DNA of 64,000 bases. Origin: Kordia sp. TARA_039_SRF. GTDB taxonomy: Bacteria > Bacteroidota > Bacteroidia > Flavobacteriales > Flavobacteriaceae. A program made the position numbers and the translations under genes. Location: the NCBI GenBank assembly GCA_006383075.2, contig SMNH02000002.1, forward strand, positions 321,127 through 385,126. The letters run 5' to 3'. Under the pieces are notes generated by a model. It did not search any database, was not told the origin of the DNA, and worked only from the letters and a program-made list of their open reading frames with translations. Positions 1-7,821 of this stretch are shown one piece after another (the stretch's first letter is position 1; every line of letters starts with the position of its first letter).

Positions 1-42
1 CGTAAAAAATGTACCTTTTATTTGTGCAGCTTTTTATAAGCA

Positions 43-393
43 TTACGACCAACTACGCACAACAGATTTTATTCCGTGTACGACATAGTTCCAATCAATA
101 GTTGTCGTAGAGCCTGAAGCTCCTGAAATGTCTTCCAGTTGATTGTCACTAAGTTCGGTATTTCCATAATTATTTGGTTTCGCAGGTATATTTAGATAAA
201 TATGGTTTGGATTCGTTTGGTCTTCTACTACGAGTATTTTCCCTTCAGGGACGTTCCCTTCTTTTCCCGTAAATTTATTGAGCGTTTCTAAAGGCTTTTT
301 GATTAAGTTCTTTTTGAAAACGCTATCTTCCCAAGCTTTTTTGTAAATGCTTGTAAGGAAATATTGTGCTTTTTGCTGTTCTGTTAATGCCAT
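43..393 (-). CDS. NHLP-leader RiPP precursor peptide
   Basis: A 116-residue peptide resembling the nitrile-hydratase-like leader peptide (NHLP, TIGR03793-type) precursors of ribosomal natural products. Seen: a leader of about 90 residues with the family pattern AWEDSVFKKNLIKKP (20-34), VPEGKILVVED (48-58), IYLNIPAKP (65-73) and ELSDNQLEDISGA (80-92), which matches the usual end of the leader just before the double-Gly-like cut. The predicted core after G91 or A92 is about 24 residues, rich in Ser/Thr, Trp, Val and Arg, with no Cys. That argues against lanthionine or thiazole products and for other chemistry or an unmodified peptide. It lies 104 bp downstream of the AraC gene on the same strand. 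No modification enzyme is obvious except possibly the ThiF-like E1 at 2758-3513; further genes may lie before base 1. Family call is firm, product unknown. Confidence 0.82.
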   Translation of the reverse strand: MALTEQQKAQYFLTSIYKKAWEDSVFKKNLIKKPLETLNKFTGKEGNVPEGKILVVEDQTNPNHIYLNIPAKPNNYGNTELSDNQLEDISGASGSTTTIDWNYVVHGIKSVVRSWS

Positions 394-497
394 TTTTTAG
401 AGGGTTTATGTGTTTGTAAAAGTAGTTGTTACCATACATACGAAACTGCCAAAAAGACGACAAGAACACCAAAATAAAGAGCTGCAGCTGTTTTGTT

Positions 498-1157
498 TTA
501 AAGTCTTCTTGCTTTTAGAAGTTCTTTTGGAAACACACCATATTGCTGATTGAACAGTTTTGAAAAATAGTGCGTATCATAATACCCTACTGCGTATGAT
601 ATTTGCGAAATAGTATCGTAAATATAATCGTCAATGAATTGTTTGGCTTTGTGCAAGCGCAGTATTCTAATGTATTTGTTTGGCGTAAGATGTAGCAAAC
701 TTTTGATTTTCCGATGCAATTGACGTTCGCTTACCGCCAATTTATATGACAAATCGTAAAGATTGAGGTCTTTATGTTTGATGTTTTTATACACTTCACT
801 CTCTAACTCCATCAACCATTTAGCATCTTGTTTAGAGATTTTATTCGGGTTGATTTCTTGTTTGCACATTGATTGTACGCGCTCATTGCTATAATATATT
901 TGGTAAATTAATGGTAGGTTTTCGGTAGTTGCGTCAGAGCTTGCGCGCTCTACCACTTTTTCTATTAAGCTAGCAATTTGTTGACTGCTTGAAAAAATGA
1001 TATCGCTCGTATTGTCTTGTGTTGTCACTATCTTCCCCTTTGATAGTTTTTGATTGGCTTCTATAATGGAATCCAAAGGTGCTTTGATTTCCTTTACGAA
1101 TTGCATCAACATTTCTGAAGAACTCCAATCAATGTTATTAGCATTCAAATTATTCAT
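498..1157 (-). CDS. AraC-type regulator with a degenerate histidine-kinase-like N-terminus
   Basis: A 219-residue protein ending in an AraC/XylS helix-turn-helix domain (about 125-219: SERQLHRKIKSLLHLTP, then the second helix-turn-helix with ISYAVGYYD and FSKLFNQQYG). The first 70 residues read like a HisKA dimerisation helix pair (FVKEIKAPLDSII near residue 20, then IIFSSSQQIASLIEKVV), but the phospho-accepting His of the usual HExRTPL box is absent (VKEIKAPL). It therefore looks like a shortened relative of the hybrid two-component regulators common in Flavobacteria, without sensor, ATPase or receiver domains. It starts 19 bp after the acyltransferase stop, so the two are probably co-transcribed, and the RiPP precursor follows. 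Likely a local DNA-binding regulator; its signal is unknown. Confidence 0.85.
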   Translation of the reverse strand: MNNLNANNIDWSSSEMLMQFVKEIKAPLDSIIEANQKLSKGKIVTTQDNTSDIIFSSSQQIASLIEKVVERASSDATTENLPLIYQIYYSNERVQSMCKQEINPNKISKQDAKWLMELESEVYKNIKHKDLNLYDLSYKLAVSERQLHRKIKSLLHLTPNKYIRILRLHKAKQFIDDYIYDTISQISYAVGYYDTHYFSKLFNQQYGVFPKELLKARRL

Positions 1158-1178
1158 GGTTTTGGTAGTTTAAAATGA

Positions 1179-1859
1179 TTATGCAGTGTACTTATATGGT
1201 TGGATGGTTTCTATCTTCCTTGTTGGAAGCATATATGGATCTATAACATCACTATCTAGTATGCCAGCTAAGTGTAGGTTTTTGACGTAAAAATCAATCA
1301 ATCCATCGTAGCTCATCGCAATAGGAATGGTTTCTGAGCCTAAGTATTCAATAGATTCGCCAATAATGTCTGTTTTAATTCCTAAGATGTTTAAAATGCG
1401 TAAAAGTTTACTATCGCATTCCGCAAAAGCGATGTTGTCTTTGTGTTCACAAATAGGAGCAATAGCATTCACCATCAATTTTTTAAGCAAACTAATGTCG
1501 CGCACTCCCTTTTTGATTGCAAAACGCCCAATGTGATATATATTATTTACATTTGGGTTTTTAATCACTAACAGCGGATTGATTCCAAAAATCTTCTGTA
1601 GTGGTAACACGTCTGTAAAGTTCCATTGTAAGACACGAATGGTTCCTAAAATGGCTCCATATTCGTCTTTGCTTACAAACACCTTAGCGTTTTTATAGTA
1701 ATCCAATTCCTCTTTGCAGATATCACTGATATCTTTTTTGTAATTTCCTGGAAGATTACTTTCCGAATGGTGTTTGAAGTTTTCTTGTACAACAAACTCA
1801 GCCAAGTTGTACATTTGGTTTTCCTGAAGTTTTTCTAAGTAATTGTTTGAGAGTATCAT
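1179..1859 (-). CDS. FeeM/LuxI-like N-acyltransferase (GNAT fold)
   Basis: A 226-residue protein that reads like the N-acyl amino acid synthase / autoinducer-synthase branch of the GNAT fold. Seen: GTIRVLQWN (72-80) for the central strand, YHIGRFAIKKGVR (108-120) matching the Ex(G/S)RxAV core of FeeM-type enzymes, LLKKLMVNAI, AECDSKLLRILNILGI (146-161) and IGESIEYLGSETIPI (166-180), a typical C-terminal substrate wall. Family knowledge: such enzymes transfer an acyl chain from ACP or CoA to an amino acid or homoserine lactone; which substrate is used here cannot be read. The ATG at 1859 was chosen because a TAGCTTTG promoter box (1880-1887) lies in the longer reading (ATG 1895 or GTG 1898). 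It is divergent from a PAS-LuxR regulator and leads into the AraC and RiPP genes. True LuxI identity is unproven. Confidence 0.7.
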   Translation of the reverse strand: MILSNNYLEKLQENQMYNLAEFVVQENFKHHSESNLPGNYKKDISDICKEELDYYKNAKVFVSKDEYGAILGTIRVLQWNFTDVLPLQKIFGINPLLVIKNPNVNNIYHIGRFAIKKGVRDISLLKKLMVNAIAPICEHKDNIAFAECDSKLLRILNILGIKTDIIGESIEYLGSETIPIAMSYDGLIDFYVKNLHLAGILDSDVIDPYMLPTRKIETIQPYKYTA

Positions 1860-1879
1860 GATTATATATGTTTTATACT

Positions 1880-1887
1880 CAAAGCTA
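1880..1887 (-). promoter_or_regulatory. -7 promoter box TAGCTTTG of the acyltransferase gene
   Basis: On the minus strand TAGCTTTG matches the Bacteroidetes -7 consensus TAnnTTTG and lies 20 bp before the ATG at 1859. No clear -33 TTTG was found. This favours the shorter acyltransferase start. Confidence 0.5.
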
Positions 1888-1948
1888 AATAGCATCACTT
1901 TCAGTTTTTTTACACAAAAGAGTAGTTCTGAATTGGTTACATAAAAAA

Positions 1949-1964
1949 CTACCCAAAAGGGTAG
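1949..1964. promoter_or_regulatory. Perfect 16-bp palindrome CTACCCAAAAGGGTAG, candidate lux-box-like operator
   Basis: A perfect inverted repeat with 6-bp arms CTACCC/GGGTAG around AAAA, in the space between the divergent acyltransferase and PAS-LuxR genes. It ends 16 bp before the LuxR -7 box at 1981-1988, so it covers the usual -33 region, as expected for an activator or autoregulator site. A related 16-mer lies before the ThiF gene at 3560-3575, 12 of 16 positions identical. The binding protein is inferred to be the adjacent LuxR-type regulator. Confidence 0.65.
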
Positions 1965-1980
1965 GTGAAAAAAAAAGTGG

Positions 1981-1988
1981 TATCTTTG
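1981..1988 (+). promoter_or_regulatory. -7 promoter box TATCTTTG of the PAS-LuxR gene
   Basis: Exact match to the Bacteroidetes TAnnTTTG -7 element, 14 bp before the ATG at 2003, directly downstream of the 16-bp palindrome. Confidence 0.7.
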
Positions 1989-2002
1989 TTAAAACTGCCG
2001 CC

Positions 2003-2761
2003 ATGACAAAAATTGACGACTTTTTTTCTTTCAGGAATACTGTAGGGGGTGTTTCTGACGAAGAAAAAAAACAGACATCCAATTACCTAGAACCCATTAA
2101 AGCTTTTGCAAGAACTACTTACAAAAGCATCTATATTATTGATTACCAACAGAAAGGATTTGAGTACGTTTCTGACAATCCGCTATTTTTATGCGGACAT
2201 ACTTCTGAAGAAGTGAAGGAAATGGGATATGCCTTTTATTTTAAATATGTGATTGAGTCTGATCTAAGTTTGTTGCTAAAAATCAATACTATTGGGTTTG
2301 AGTTTTATGAAAAAATTCCTGTAGAAGAGCGAAAAAACTATACAATTTCTTACGATTACCATCTAAAAAACCAAGAAGGAAAGAAGATTTTAATCAATCA
2401 AAAGTTGACGCCTCTTTTTTTAACACAAGATGGTAAAATTTGGAAAGCATTGTGTATTATTTCGCTTTCTGGAGAAGATGATGCTGGTAATATTAAAATT
2501 TACAAAAAAGGAGATAATAAAGTATTCCACTACGATTTGGAAGGTGATTTTTGGAAAGAAACAGAAGTCATCAGATTGACCAGCAGAGAGAAAGAAATTT
2601 TGCAGTATTCTACACGTGGTTTTACAATTAATGAAGTGGCAGAAGCTATTTTTGTGTCGCCTGACACTGTAAAGTTTCACCGAAAGAAATTATTCGAAAA
2701 GCTGGATGTAGCAAACATTTCTGAAGCAATTGTTTGTGCTACCAACAATCAACTTATTTAA
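2003..2761 (+). CDS. PAS-like domain LuxR-family transcriptional regulator
   Basis: A 252-residue regulator. The C-terminal 60 residues are a LuxR/GerE helix-turn-helix: LTSREKEILQY, then GFTINEVAEAIFVSPDTVKFHRKKLFEKLDV split over the recognition helix. Residues 40-165 look like a PAS fold (SIYIIDYQQKGFEYVSDN, then GHTSEEVKEMGYAFYFKYV), the form found in a Bacteroidetes family of PAS-LuxR proteins; it is not the classical autoinducer-binding domain. The gene is divergent from the acyltransferase across a 16-bp palindrome and overlaps the convergent ThiF gene at the stop codons (2758-2761), so the three genes form a tight unit. Inferred role: activator responding to a small molecule, possibly the acyltransferase product. 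The ligand is unknown. Confidence 0.85.
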   Translation: MTKIDDFFSFRNTVGGVSDEEKKQTSNYLEPIKAFARTTYKSIYIIDYQQKGFEYVSDNPLFLCGHTSEEVKEMGYAFYFKYVIESDLSLLLKINTIGFEFYEKIPVEERKNYTISYDYHLKNQEGKKILINQKLTPLFLTQDGKIWKALCIISLSGEDDAGNIKIYKKGDNKVFHYDLEGDFWKETEVIRLTSREKEILQYSTRGFTINEVAEAIFVSPDTVKFHRKKLFEKLDVANISEAIVCATNNQLI

Positions 2762-3513
2762 TCGCTCATTAAGGTAGAAAGGTAGAATTCTGGAAATGTT
2801 TTAATATGCTTATCCGTAGCAATATTAAACAATACATGTGTACACATAGCAGCAACTGTCCACGAAGCAATTGAAAGTTGTGGTGGTGGCAGAGAGCCTT
2901 TTTCTTTTTTGTATTTTTCAATCACTTCATCAATCCAGTGATGAGGTGTTCTCCAAAATTTTAAATAGTTGGAAGCATATTCCACCATTTTTACTTCGTT
3001 AAATTTTTCTTGTGGTTTTTCTATGGATGTAAGCGATAGTCCTTTGGGTGAAATTATAGTTAACAATCCGCCCCAACCCAAATTGTACGGATGCAAGACA
3101 GGAATTCCTTTTTGTTGACATATTTCATCAAAAAGTAACGGCACTTCCGATGAAAAATCTAAGGCATTGATGGCAATTTTATGGCCTTCAATAAAGTCAG
3201 CTACATTATCTTTCGTCAAAAAACAATTGTGCACTTCAATATTAGCGTTTTTATTAATTGACTTTAGTCTGCGTTTAATTGCGCTTACTTTGTCCACAGA
3301 AATATCTTCTTCTGTGTAATTCTGTCTGTTAAGGTTTGAGGTTTCAACTTGATCGCCATCAACAATCGTAATATTTTCAAAACCTAACCGTAAAGCACAC
3401 TCGGCAATCACGCTTCCAATTCCAGAACCTCCCAAAAGAATTGGACACTGCTTGATGATTTCCTGTTCTTGATTGCTCAGGTATATTCTATTTCTATCGT
3501 ATCTACTTTCCAT
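2758..3513 (-). CDS. ThiF/MoeB/HesA-family E1-like adenylyltransferase
   Basis: A 251-residue E1-like protein. Seen: nucleotide-binding loop GGSGIGS (28-34), DGDQVETSNLNRQ (52-64) with the Asp and the SNLNRQ arginine finger typical of ThiF/MoeB, and KVSAIKRRLKSIN for the next helix. No CxxC zinc pairs are present and no obvious catalytic Cys loop, so it may only adenylate, or form acyl-AMP on a peptide or small molecule. Known relatives activate C-termini of sulfur carriers (ThiS, MoaD) or modify peptides such as microcin C7 (MccB) and TOMM precursors. No ThiS/MoaD-like partner is visible, but a RiPP precursor lies 2.4 kb away. It has its own promoter and a palindrome like that of the regulator gene, and its stop overlaps that of the convergent luxR-type gene. 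Substrate unknown. Confidence 0.85.
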   Translation of the reverse strand: MESRYDRNRIYLSNQEQEIIKQCPILLGGSGIGSVIAECALRLGFENITIVDGDQVETSNLNRQNYTEEDISVDKVSAIKRRLKSINKNANIEVHNCFLTKDNVADFIEGHKIAINALDFSSEVPLLFDEICQQKGIPVLHPYNLGWGGLLTIISPKGLSLTSIEKPQEKFNEVKMVEYASNYLKFWRTPHHWIDEVIEKYKKEKGSLPPPQLSIASWTVAAMCTHVLFNIATDKHIKTFPEFYLSTLMSD

Positions 3514-3529
3514 TTTTTAGGATTTATCA

Positions 3530-3537
3530 CAAAGTTA
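3530..3537 (-). promoter_or_regulatory. -7 promoter box TAACTTTG of the ThiF-like gene
   Basis: On the minus strand TAACTTTG fits TAnnTTTG and lies 16 bp before the ATG at 3513. The palindrome at 3560-3575 lies 22 bp upstream of it. Confidence 0.6.
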
Positions 3538-3559
3538 TACTATATACGATTACACTTTG

Positions 3560-3575
3560 CTACACTTACGGGTAG
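3560..3575. promoter_or_regulatory. 16-bp imperfect palindrome CTACACTTACGGGTAG upstream of the ThiF gene
   Basis: Same layout as the palindrome at 1949-1964 (CTACnC-N4-GGGTAG), with 12 of 16 positions identical. Its centre is about 55 bp before the ThiF start codon and just upstream of a TAnnTTTG box. Inferred to be a second operator for the PAS-LuxR protein. The rest of the 3514-3808 gap is AT-rich with nothing else recognised. Confidence 0.55.
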
Positions 3576-3808
3576 CTTTTTATAAGTCGTTTTTTCACCA
3601 TTAAAAAAGATAAAACTGAATGTGATAATTATGTATGATTTTTTGGTGTATTACTATTTTTAATCTGTAGATTGTAAAAATAGGATTTTTGATGAAACTT
3701 CATAACGTCAACACAGAATTTTATTGTTAAAATTAACAAATTACTTATATTCCATGTTGTTTTCAATGAAATTTGAAGAACTATTTTCAGCAGCTATACC
3801 AAGTTCTT

Positions 3809-4564
3809 CTAACTTTTAAACCCAATCGGATACAGCTTTGCATGCTCAATTAACACACTTTTGTTAAACTGCATAAAATTCTCAATAGCAATAATTCCAT
3901 TCTCATATTCTACGTCTGAAATAAGATGCAATTGCGAGTAATTTCGAAGTTTTGCCTCTTCTTGAATGGATTTCATACTGCGACGATACGTGTACACTCT
4001 TTTTTCAATTTTAGTATCAAACCCTGTCGTTTCTAGGGTGCGAAAAAGTGTATCCATGGAATAAAATCGTAAAATGTCTTCTTGATACACATCTGGAAAA
4101 AATTGATACACCCACGATTTTTTCATATCGTACGGATGAATTGTATTGATGTGATACACGCCTTTTTTTTGCAATACGCGGTAAATTTCACCAAACGCTT
4201 TTTCCTTGTCCGTAAAGTGATGATACGAATGATTGCAAATGACATAATCGAAATAATTATCCTCAAAAGGAATCGCTTCGGCTTCGGCTAATTTTACCGT
4301 AATAGAATCATTATCGTTATTTTTTTGAAAGATTTCCAACATTGCTTCAGAAGGCTCAATGCCAAACCATTCAATTTGTCCGCGTCCTTCAAAAAATTGT
4401 TGTTGCTTCATTAAATAGTTTCCTGTACCACAACCAACGTCCAAAACACGAAGTGCCTTTTTATGCTGTAACAAGCCTTTGATATGTACGTCTGGATTGA
4501 TGTTGTGCTGTGCTTTGCTTTCGTTGTAGGTATCTTCAATGTTGGAGTAATTGGTATCTCTCAT
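3809..4564 (-). CDS. Class I SAM-dependent methyltransferase (UbiE/Methyltransf_11 type)
   Basis: A 251-residue cytoplasmic methyltransferase. Motif I is RVLDVGCGTGNYL (about 39-51), followed by FGIEPSEAMLEIF (motif II acid), an AEAIPFEDNYFDYVICNHSYHHF stretch around 93-117 (motif III/IV, seen in parts) and FGEIYRVLQKKG, the usual post-motif helix of Methyltransf_11 enzymes. The substrate cannot be read. It stands alone on the minus strand: 295 bp from the ThiF gene and 325 bp from the GH8 gene. It could be a small-molecule methylase; there is no evidence that it belongs to the upstream RiPP locus. Confidence 0.85.
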   Translation of the reverse strand: MRDTNYSNIEDTYNESKAQHNINPDVHIKGLLQHKKALRVLDVGCGTGNYLMKQQQFFEGRGQIEWFGIEPSEAMLEIFQKNNDNDSITVKLAEAEAIPFEDNYFDYVICNHSYHHFTDKEKAFGEIYRVLQKKGVYHINTIHPYDMKKSWVYQFFPDVYQEDILRFYSMDTLFRTLETTGFDTKIEKRVYTYRRSMKSIQEEAKLRNYSQLHLISDVEYENGIIAIENFMQFNKSVLIEHAKLYPIGFKS

Positions 4565-4889
4565 TATTTTACTAAAATTTAATGCAGCACAACAGTATGT
4601 TTAAGTTTCTGATAGATATTACCTATCTCCCAATTCTCTTCTCTCCTATTCCAAACTAAAGAAATTAAATTCTGAATGTACGTTGGTTCTTACTGAATGA
4701 ATTCTGTAAGAAAAATAACTATTTTCCTAACTCTTAAATTTACGAATTAAAATACCAACCTGTATGAAAAAGTATAAAATTTGTGATTTTTTTAAAAAGA
4801 TGAGACGAATTAGAGCAAGTTCAAATCATAAAAAAACTAACTAAAAACCGAGAATAAAGAATAATTCCTCACAAGGTTTCTCATCAATT
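4565..4889. other. Intergenic stretch without a recognised gene
   Basis: 325 bp of AT-rich sequence between the methyltransferase start and the GH8 stop, both on the minus strand. No ORF, terminator hairpin or TAnnTTTG box clear enough to call was found. Confidence 0.4.
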
Positions 4890-5993
4890 CTACTCATACT
4901 TCACAAACATTCCATGCTGCATTTGTAAGGTCAGTAAGCGTAAAATATCGTTGAAATAGCTATCATTAAACGTATTGATATTTTCTTCGTAAGCAGTATT
5001 GATAAAATACTGATTGTCAGAAACTAGCGTAGAAACTGCAAAACAACCAACAAATGCGCTCGTTTTCTCCTCTCTAAAAGCAGTGCCATCCAACTGATAA
5101 CCGTCTGTAATGTTAGCAATTCCTATTTTCTGTACAAATCTGTTGATAGCGTCGTTATATGTTTTTGCGCGTGCATCACCAAACCATACATAATCTTTCG
5201 CAATGCGCCATGGCGTTCGCGCGGCGTCATAGAAATAGCGTTTTCCACCGTATTTTGCCCAACTTACATTATCCGCTGGTGTTGTGCCATCTGCCTTGCA
5301 CCAATCGGGCACCAAACCTGTTTCTGCATTCCAACTTTTAAATAAAATTTCATAGCATTTGTCGCTTACTTTATGCCAGAAATCATCATTGGTTACATTG
5401 GCAAATACTTTAAAATAGGCTGGCGCAAAGTACGACGGATTGGTCGTCATGCTTCCGCCCCATGCGTCGCCTGCCTTTAATACATAAGTTTCAGGCTCAA
5501 CCATGTGTTTTTTTATCAATCCTATGATTTTTTTGGCTTCCGCCAGATAGTACTCATCTCCAATCAACTTGTGAGCCAATAACAAACCGTACGCGACATC
5601 AACATCAGCGTCGGTTGCGGCATTTTCGCCTGCGGTATTTCCTTCAGAATCTATTTTCCAATGCATCAAACCGTTGGCGTCCAAGTGTGTGTTGTAGTAT
5701 TTGTAAAAAGCATCAAAAGTGGCTTTGTCTTTCATCATGGCTGAAATCAACAATCCGTAGCCAATTCCTTCGCTTACCGTATGCGACATGTCATCAAATA
5801 AAATACGCTTGGCGCCTTTGGGACAACCTTGAGAAGTCACGTATTTAGCTTTCCACGTTGTGTATGTTTTATTGACGATATCTTCTTGTAGATTGCTAGG
5901 CAAATTTCCATACGGATACGAATGTTGCGATTTTTTGGAACAACTCATCGCAACCAACAAAATCACCAAAATGCTTATTACATTAGTTTTCAT
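4890..5993 (-). CDS. Glycoside hydrolase family 8 lipoprotein
   Basis: A 367-residue exported enzyme of GH8, the family of endoglucanases, chitosanases and reducing-end xylanases that act by inversion in an (alpha/alpha)6 barrel. The N-terminus is a lipoprotein signal with lipobox LVAMSC (Cys18). Seen: SHTVSEGIGYGL with the likely general acid Glu75, and AATDADVDVAYGLLLA (125-140) with the conserved Asp pair of GH8. RTPWRIAKDYVWFGD (about 260-274) matches the late conserved segment. It is probably surface or periplasmic and digests a beta-1,4-linked polysaccharide, but cellulose, chitosan and xylan cannot be told apart from the sequence. No SusC/SusD pair lies nearby, so it is not part of a visible polysaccharide utilisation locus. 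Confidence 0.88.
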   Translation of the reverse strand: MKTNVISILVILLVAMSCSKKSQHSYPYGNLPSNLQEDIVNKTYTTWKAKYVTSQGCPKGAKRILFDDMSHTVSEGIGYGLLISAMMKDKATFDAFYKYYNTHLDANGLMHWKIDSEGNTAGENAATDADVDVAYGLLLAHKLIGDEYYLAEAKKIIGLIKKHMVEPETYVLKAGDAWGGSMTTNPSYFAPAYFKVFANVTNDDFWHKVSDKCYEILFKSWNAETGLVPDWCKADGTTPADNVSWAKYGGKRYFYDAARTPWRIAKDYVWFGDARAKTYNDAINRFVQKIGIANITDGYQLDGTAFREEKTSAFVGCFAVSTLVSDNQYFINTAYEENINTFNDSYFNDILRLLTLQMQHGMFVKYE

Positions 5994-6097
5994 CTGCTAA
6001 AAATAATGTGAAAAAACTGAGGAATTTCTTTTTGAAAAAATACTACTAAAAAAATATAATTTCGAATTAGTACATGACTTACTTTTTAGCTCGAAAC

Positions 6098-7735
6098 CTA
6101 CGCTTTTAAATCAATTTCCTTGATGTTTTTGATACGATTTCGCTCCAAGAACGCATCAATAGTTTCAAAATGTTCAATAACGCGCTGGTCTTTAAATTCG
6201 AATACTTTTTGCGATAGTCCTTGAAGAAAATCACGGTCATGAGAAACCAAAATTAACGTACCGTCAAAAGCTTTGAGCGCATCTTTTAACACATCTTTGG
6301 AGCGCAAATCTAAATGATTGGTTGGCTCATCTAAAATCAACAAATTCACAGGTTCTAACAACAGTTTTACCATCGCCAAACGCGTTTTTTCTCCACCAGA
6401 AAGCACACTGACTTTTTTGTCAATGTCATCACCTTGAAACATAAATTGTCCTAAAATATTTTTGATTTGCGTGCGAATGTCTCCTTTCGCAACTTCATCA
6501 ACCGTTTGGAAAATTGTCAAATTCGGGTCGAGCAAAGACGCTTGATTTTGCGCAAAGTATCCTACTTTTACATTGTGTCCGAGCGTGCAAGTACCTTCAT
6601 GTTCAACTTCACCCAAAATAGATTTAATCATCGTCGATTTTCCTTCTCCATTTCGACCGACAAACGATACTTTTTCGCCACGCGCAATCGAAAAACTAGC
6701 ATTTTTAAACACGACATGTTCTTCATAGCTTTTAGACAAATCTTCCACAATCACAGGATAATCGCCTGAACGCGGCGCTGGTGGAAATTTGAGTTTTAGC
6801 GCAGAATTGTCAACCTCATCTACTTCAATAATTTCTAATTTTTCAAGCATTCGAACACGTGAAGCTACCTGATTTGTTTTGGAGTACGTTCCCTTAAAAC
6901 GCTCAATGAACGCCTGATTGTCCGCAATAAATTTTTGCTGTTCTTGATAGGCTTTTAGTTGATGCGCACGACGATCTGCACGCAATTCCAAATAATGCGA
7001 ATAGTTGGCTTTGTAATCGTAAATGCGTCCCATCATGACTTCAATGGTACGATTGGTGATGTTGTCAATAAACGCTCTATCGTGCGAAATCACCATCACT
7101 GCATTTGCTTTGTTCACCAAGAAATTCTCCAACCAAATTACCGATTCGATGTCAATGTGATTTGTTGGCTCATCCAACAGAATTAAATCGGGTTTTTGCA
7201 ATAGAATTTTCGCCAGTTCAATTCGCATACGCCAACCTCCACTAAATTCACTCGTCATGCGTTGAAAATCATCTTGTTTGAAACCGAGACCTTTTAGTGC
7301 TTTTTCAACTTCTGCATCGTAATTTATCTCTTCTAACGCGTAATAACGTTCGCCCAATTCAGAAACTTCTTCAATGATTTTCATATACGCGTCACTTTCG
7401 TAATCGGTACGCGTTTCTAGTTGCTTGTTGAGTTCATCCATACGGTCTCGCATTTCAAAAATATGCTGAAATGCTTTCGAAGCTTCTTCAAAAACAGTAC
7501 AGTTATCTTCCGTTAACAAATGCTGTGGCAAATATGCAATTACGGTGTCTTTGGGTGCATTTACTTTTCCGCGTGTTGCGTTTTGCACGCCTGCAATAAT
7601 TTTCATCATTGTCGATTTTCCAGCGCCATTTTTTCCCATCAACGCGATTTTATCATTTTCGTTAATGACAAAATTCACATCGCTAAATAACGTTGTTCCA
7701 CTAAATTCTACCGCAATATTGTCAACCGTAATCAT
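6098..7735 (-). CDS. ABC-F family ATPase
   Basis: A 545-residue soluble protein with two ABC cassettes in tandem and no membrane segment, the hallmark of the ABC-F family of ribosome-associated ATPases (translation factors or antibiotic-resistance relatives). Cassette 1: Walker A GKNGAGKST (35-43), signature FSGGWRMR, Walker B LILLDEPTNHID. The linker is basic (LRADRRAHQLKAYQEQQKF). Cassette 2: GRNGEGKST, signature LSGGEKTRLAM, LLILDEPTNHLD. The length and short linker fit the housekeeping YbiT/EttA-type group better than the resistance proteins, but this cannot be settled here. It is transcribed alone on the minus strand; the neighbour at 7822 is divergent. Confidence 0.93.
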   Translation of the reverse strand: MITVDNIAVEFSGTTLFSDVNFVINENDKIALMGKNGAGKSTMMKIIAGVQNATRGKVNAPKDTVIAYLPQHLLTEDNCTVFEEASKAFQHIFEMRDRMDELNKQLETRTDYESDAYMKIIEEVSELGERYYALEEINYDAEVEKALKGLGFKQDDFQRMTSEFSGGWRMRIELAKILLQKPDLILLDEPTNHIDIESVIWLENFLVNKANAVMVISHDRAFIDNITNRTIEVMMGRIYDYKANYSHYLELRADRRAHQLKAYQEQQKFIADNQAFIERFKGTYSKTNQVASRVRMLEKLEIIEVDEVDNSALKLKFPPAPRSGDYPVIVEDLSKSYEEHVVFKNASFSIARGEKVSFVGRNGEGKSTMIKSILGEVEHEGTCTLGHNVKVGYFAQNQASLLDPNLTIFQTVDEVAKGDIRTQIKNILGQFMFQGDDIDKKVSVLSGGEKTRLAMVKLLLEPVNLLILDEPTNHLDLRSKDVLKDALKAFDGTLILVSHDRDFLQGLSQKVFEFKDQRVIEHFETIDAFLERNRIKNIKEIDLKA

Positions 7736-7821
7736 GTGCTATTTTTTTGAGATTGCGAAATTAGCAAAAAGCCATTTGGTTTTTGTTTTTTATCTGTGAA
7801 ATTTGCGTTAGTTTTGAATAT

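Noticed and set aside
480-489. Palindrome AGCTGCAGCT as terminator of the AraC gene
   Set aside because: Short stem without loop and without a proper T run; could be chance.
1949-2761. Classical AHL quorum-sensing luxI/luxR pair
   Set aside because: The regulator has a PAS-like and not an autoinducer-binding domain, and the acyltransferase fits FeeM-like enzymes as well as LuxI. I report it only as LuxI-like.
4890-5993. Polysaccharide utilisation locus around the GH8 gene
   Set aside because: No SusC/SusD pair or further glycosidases lie next to it.
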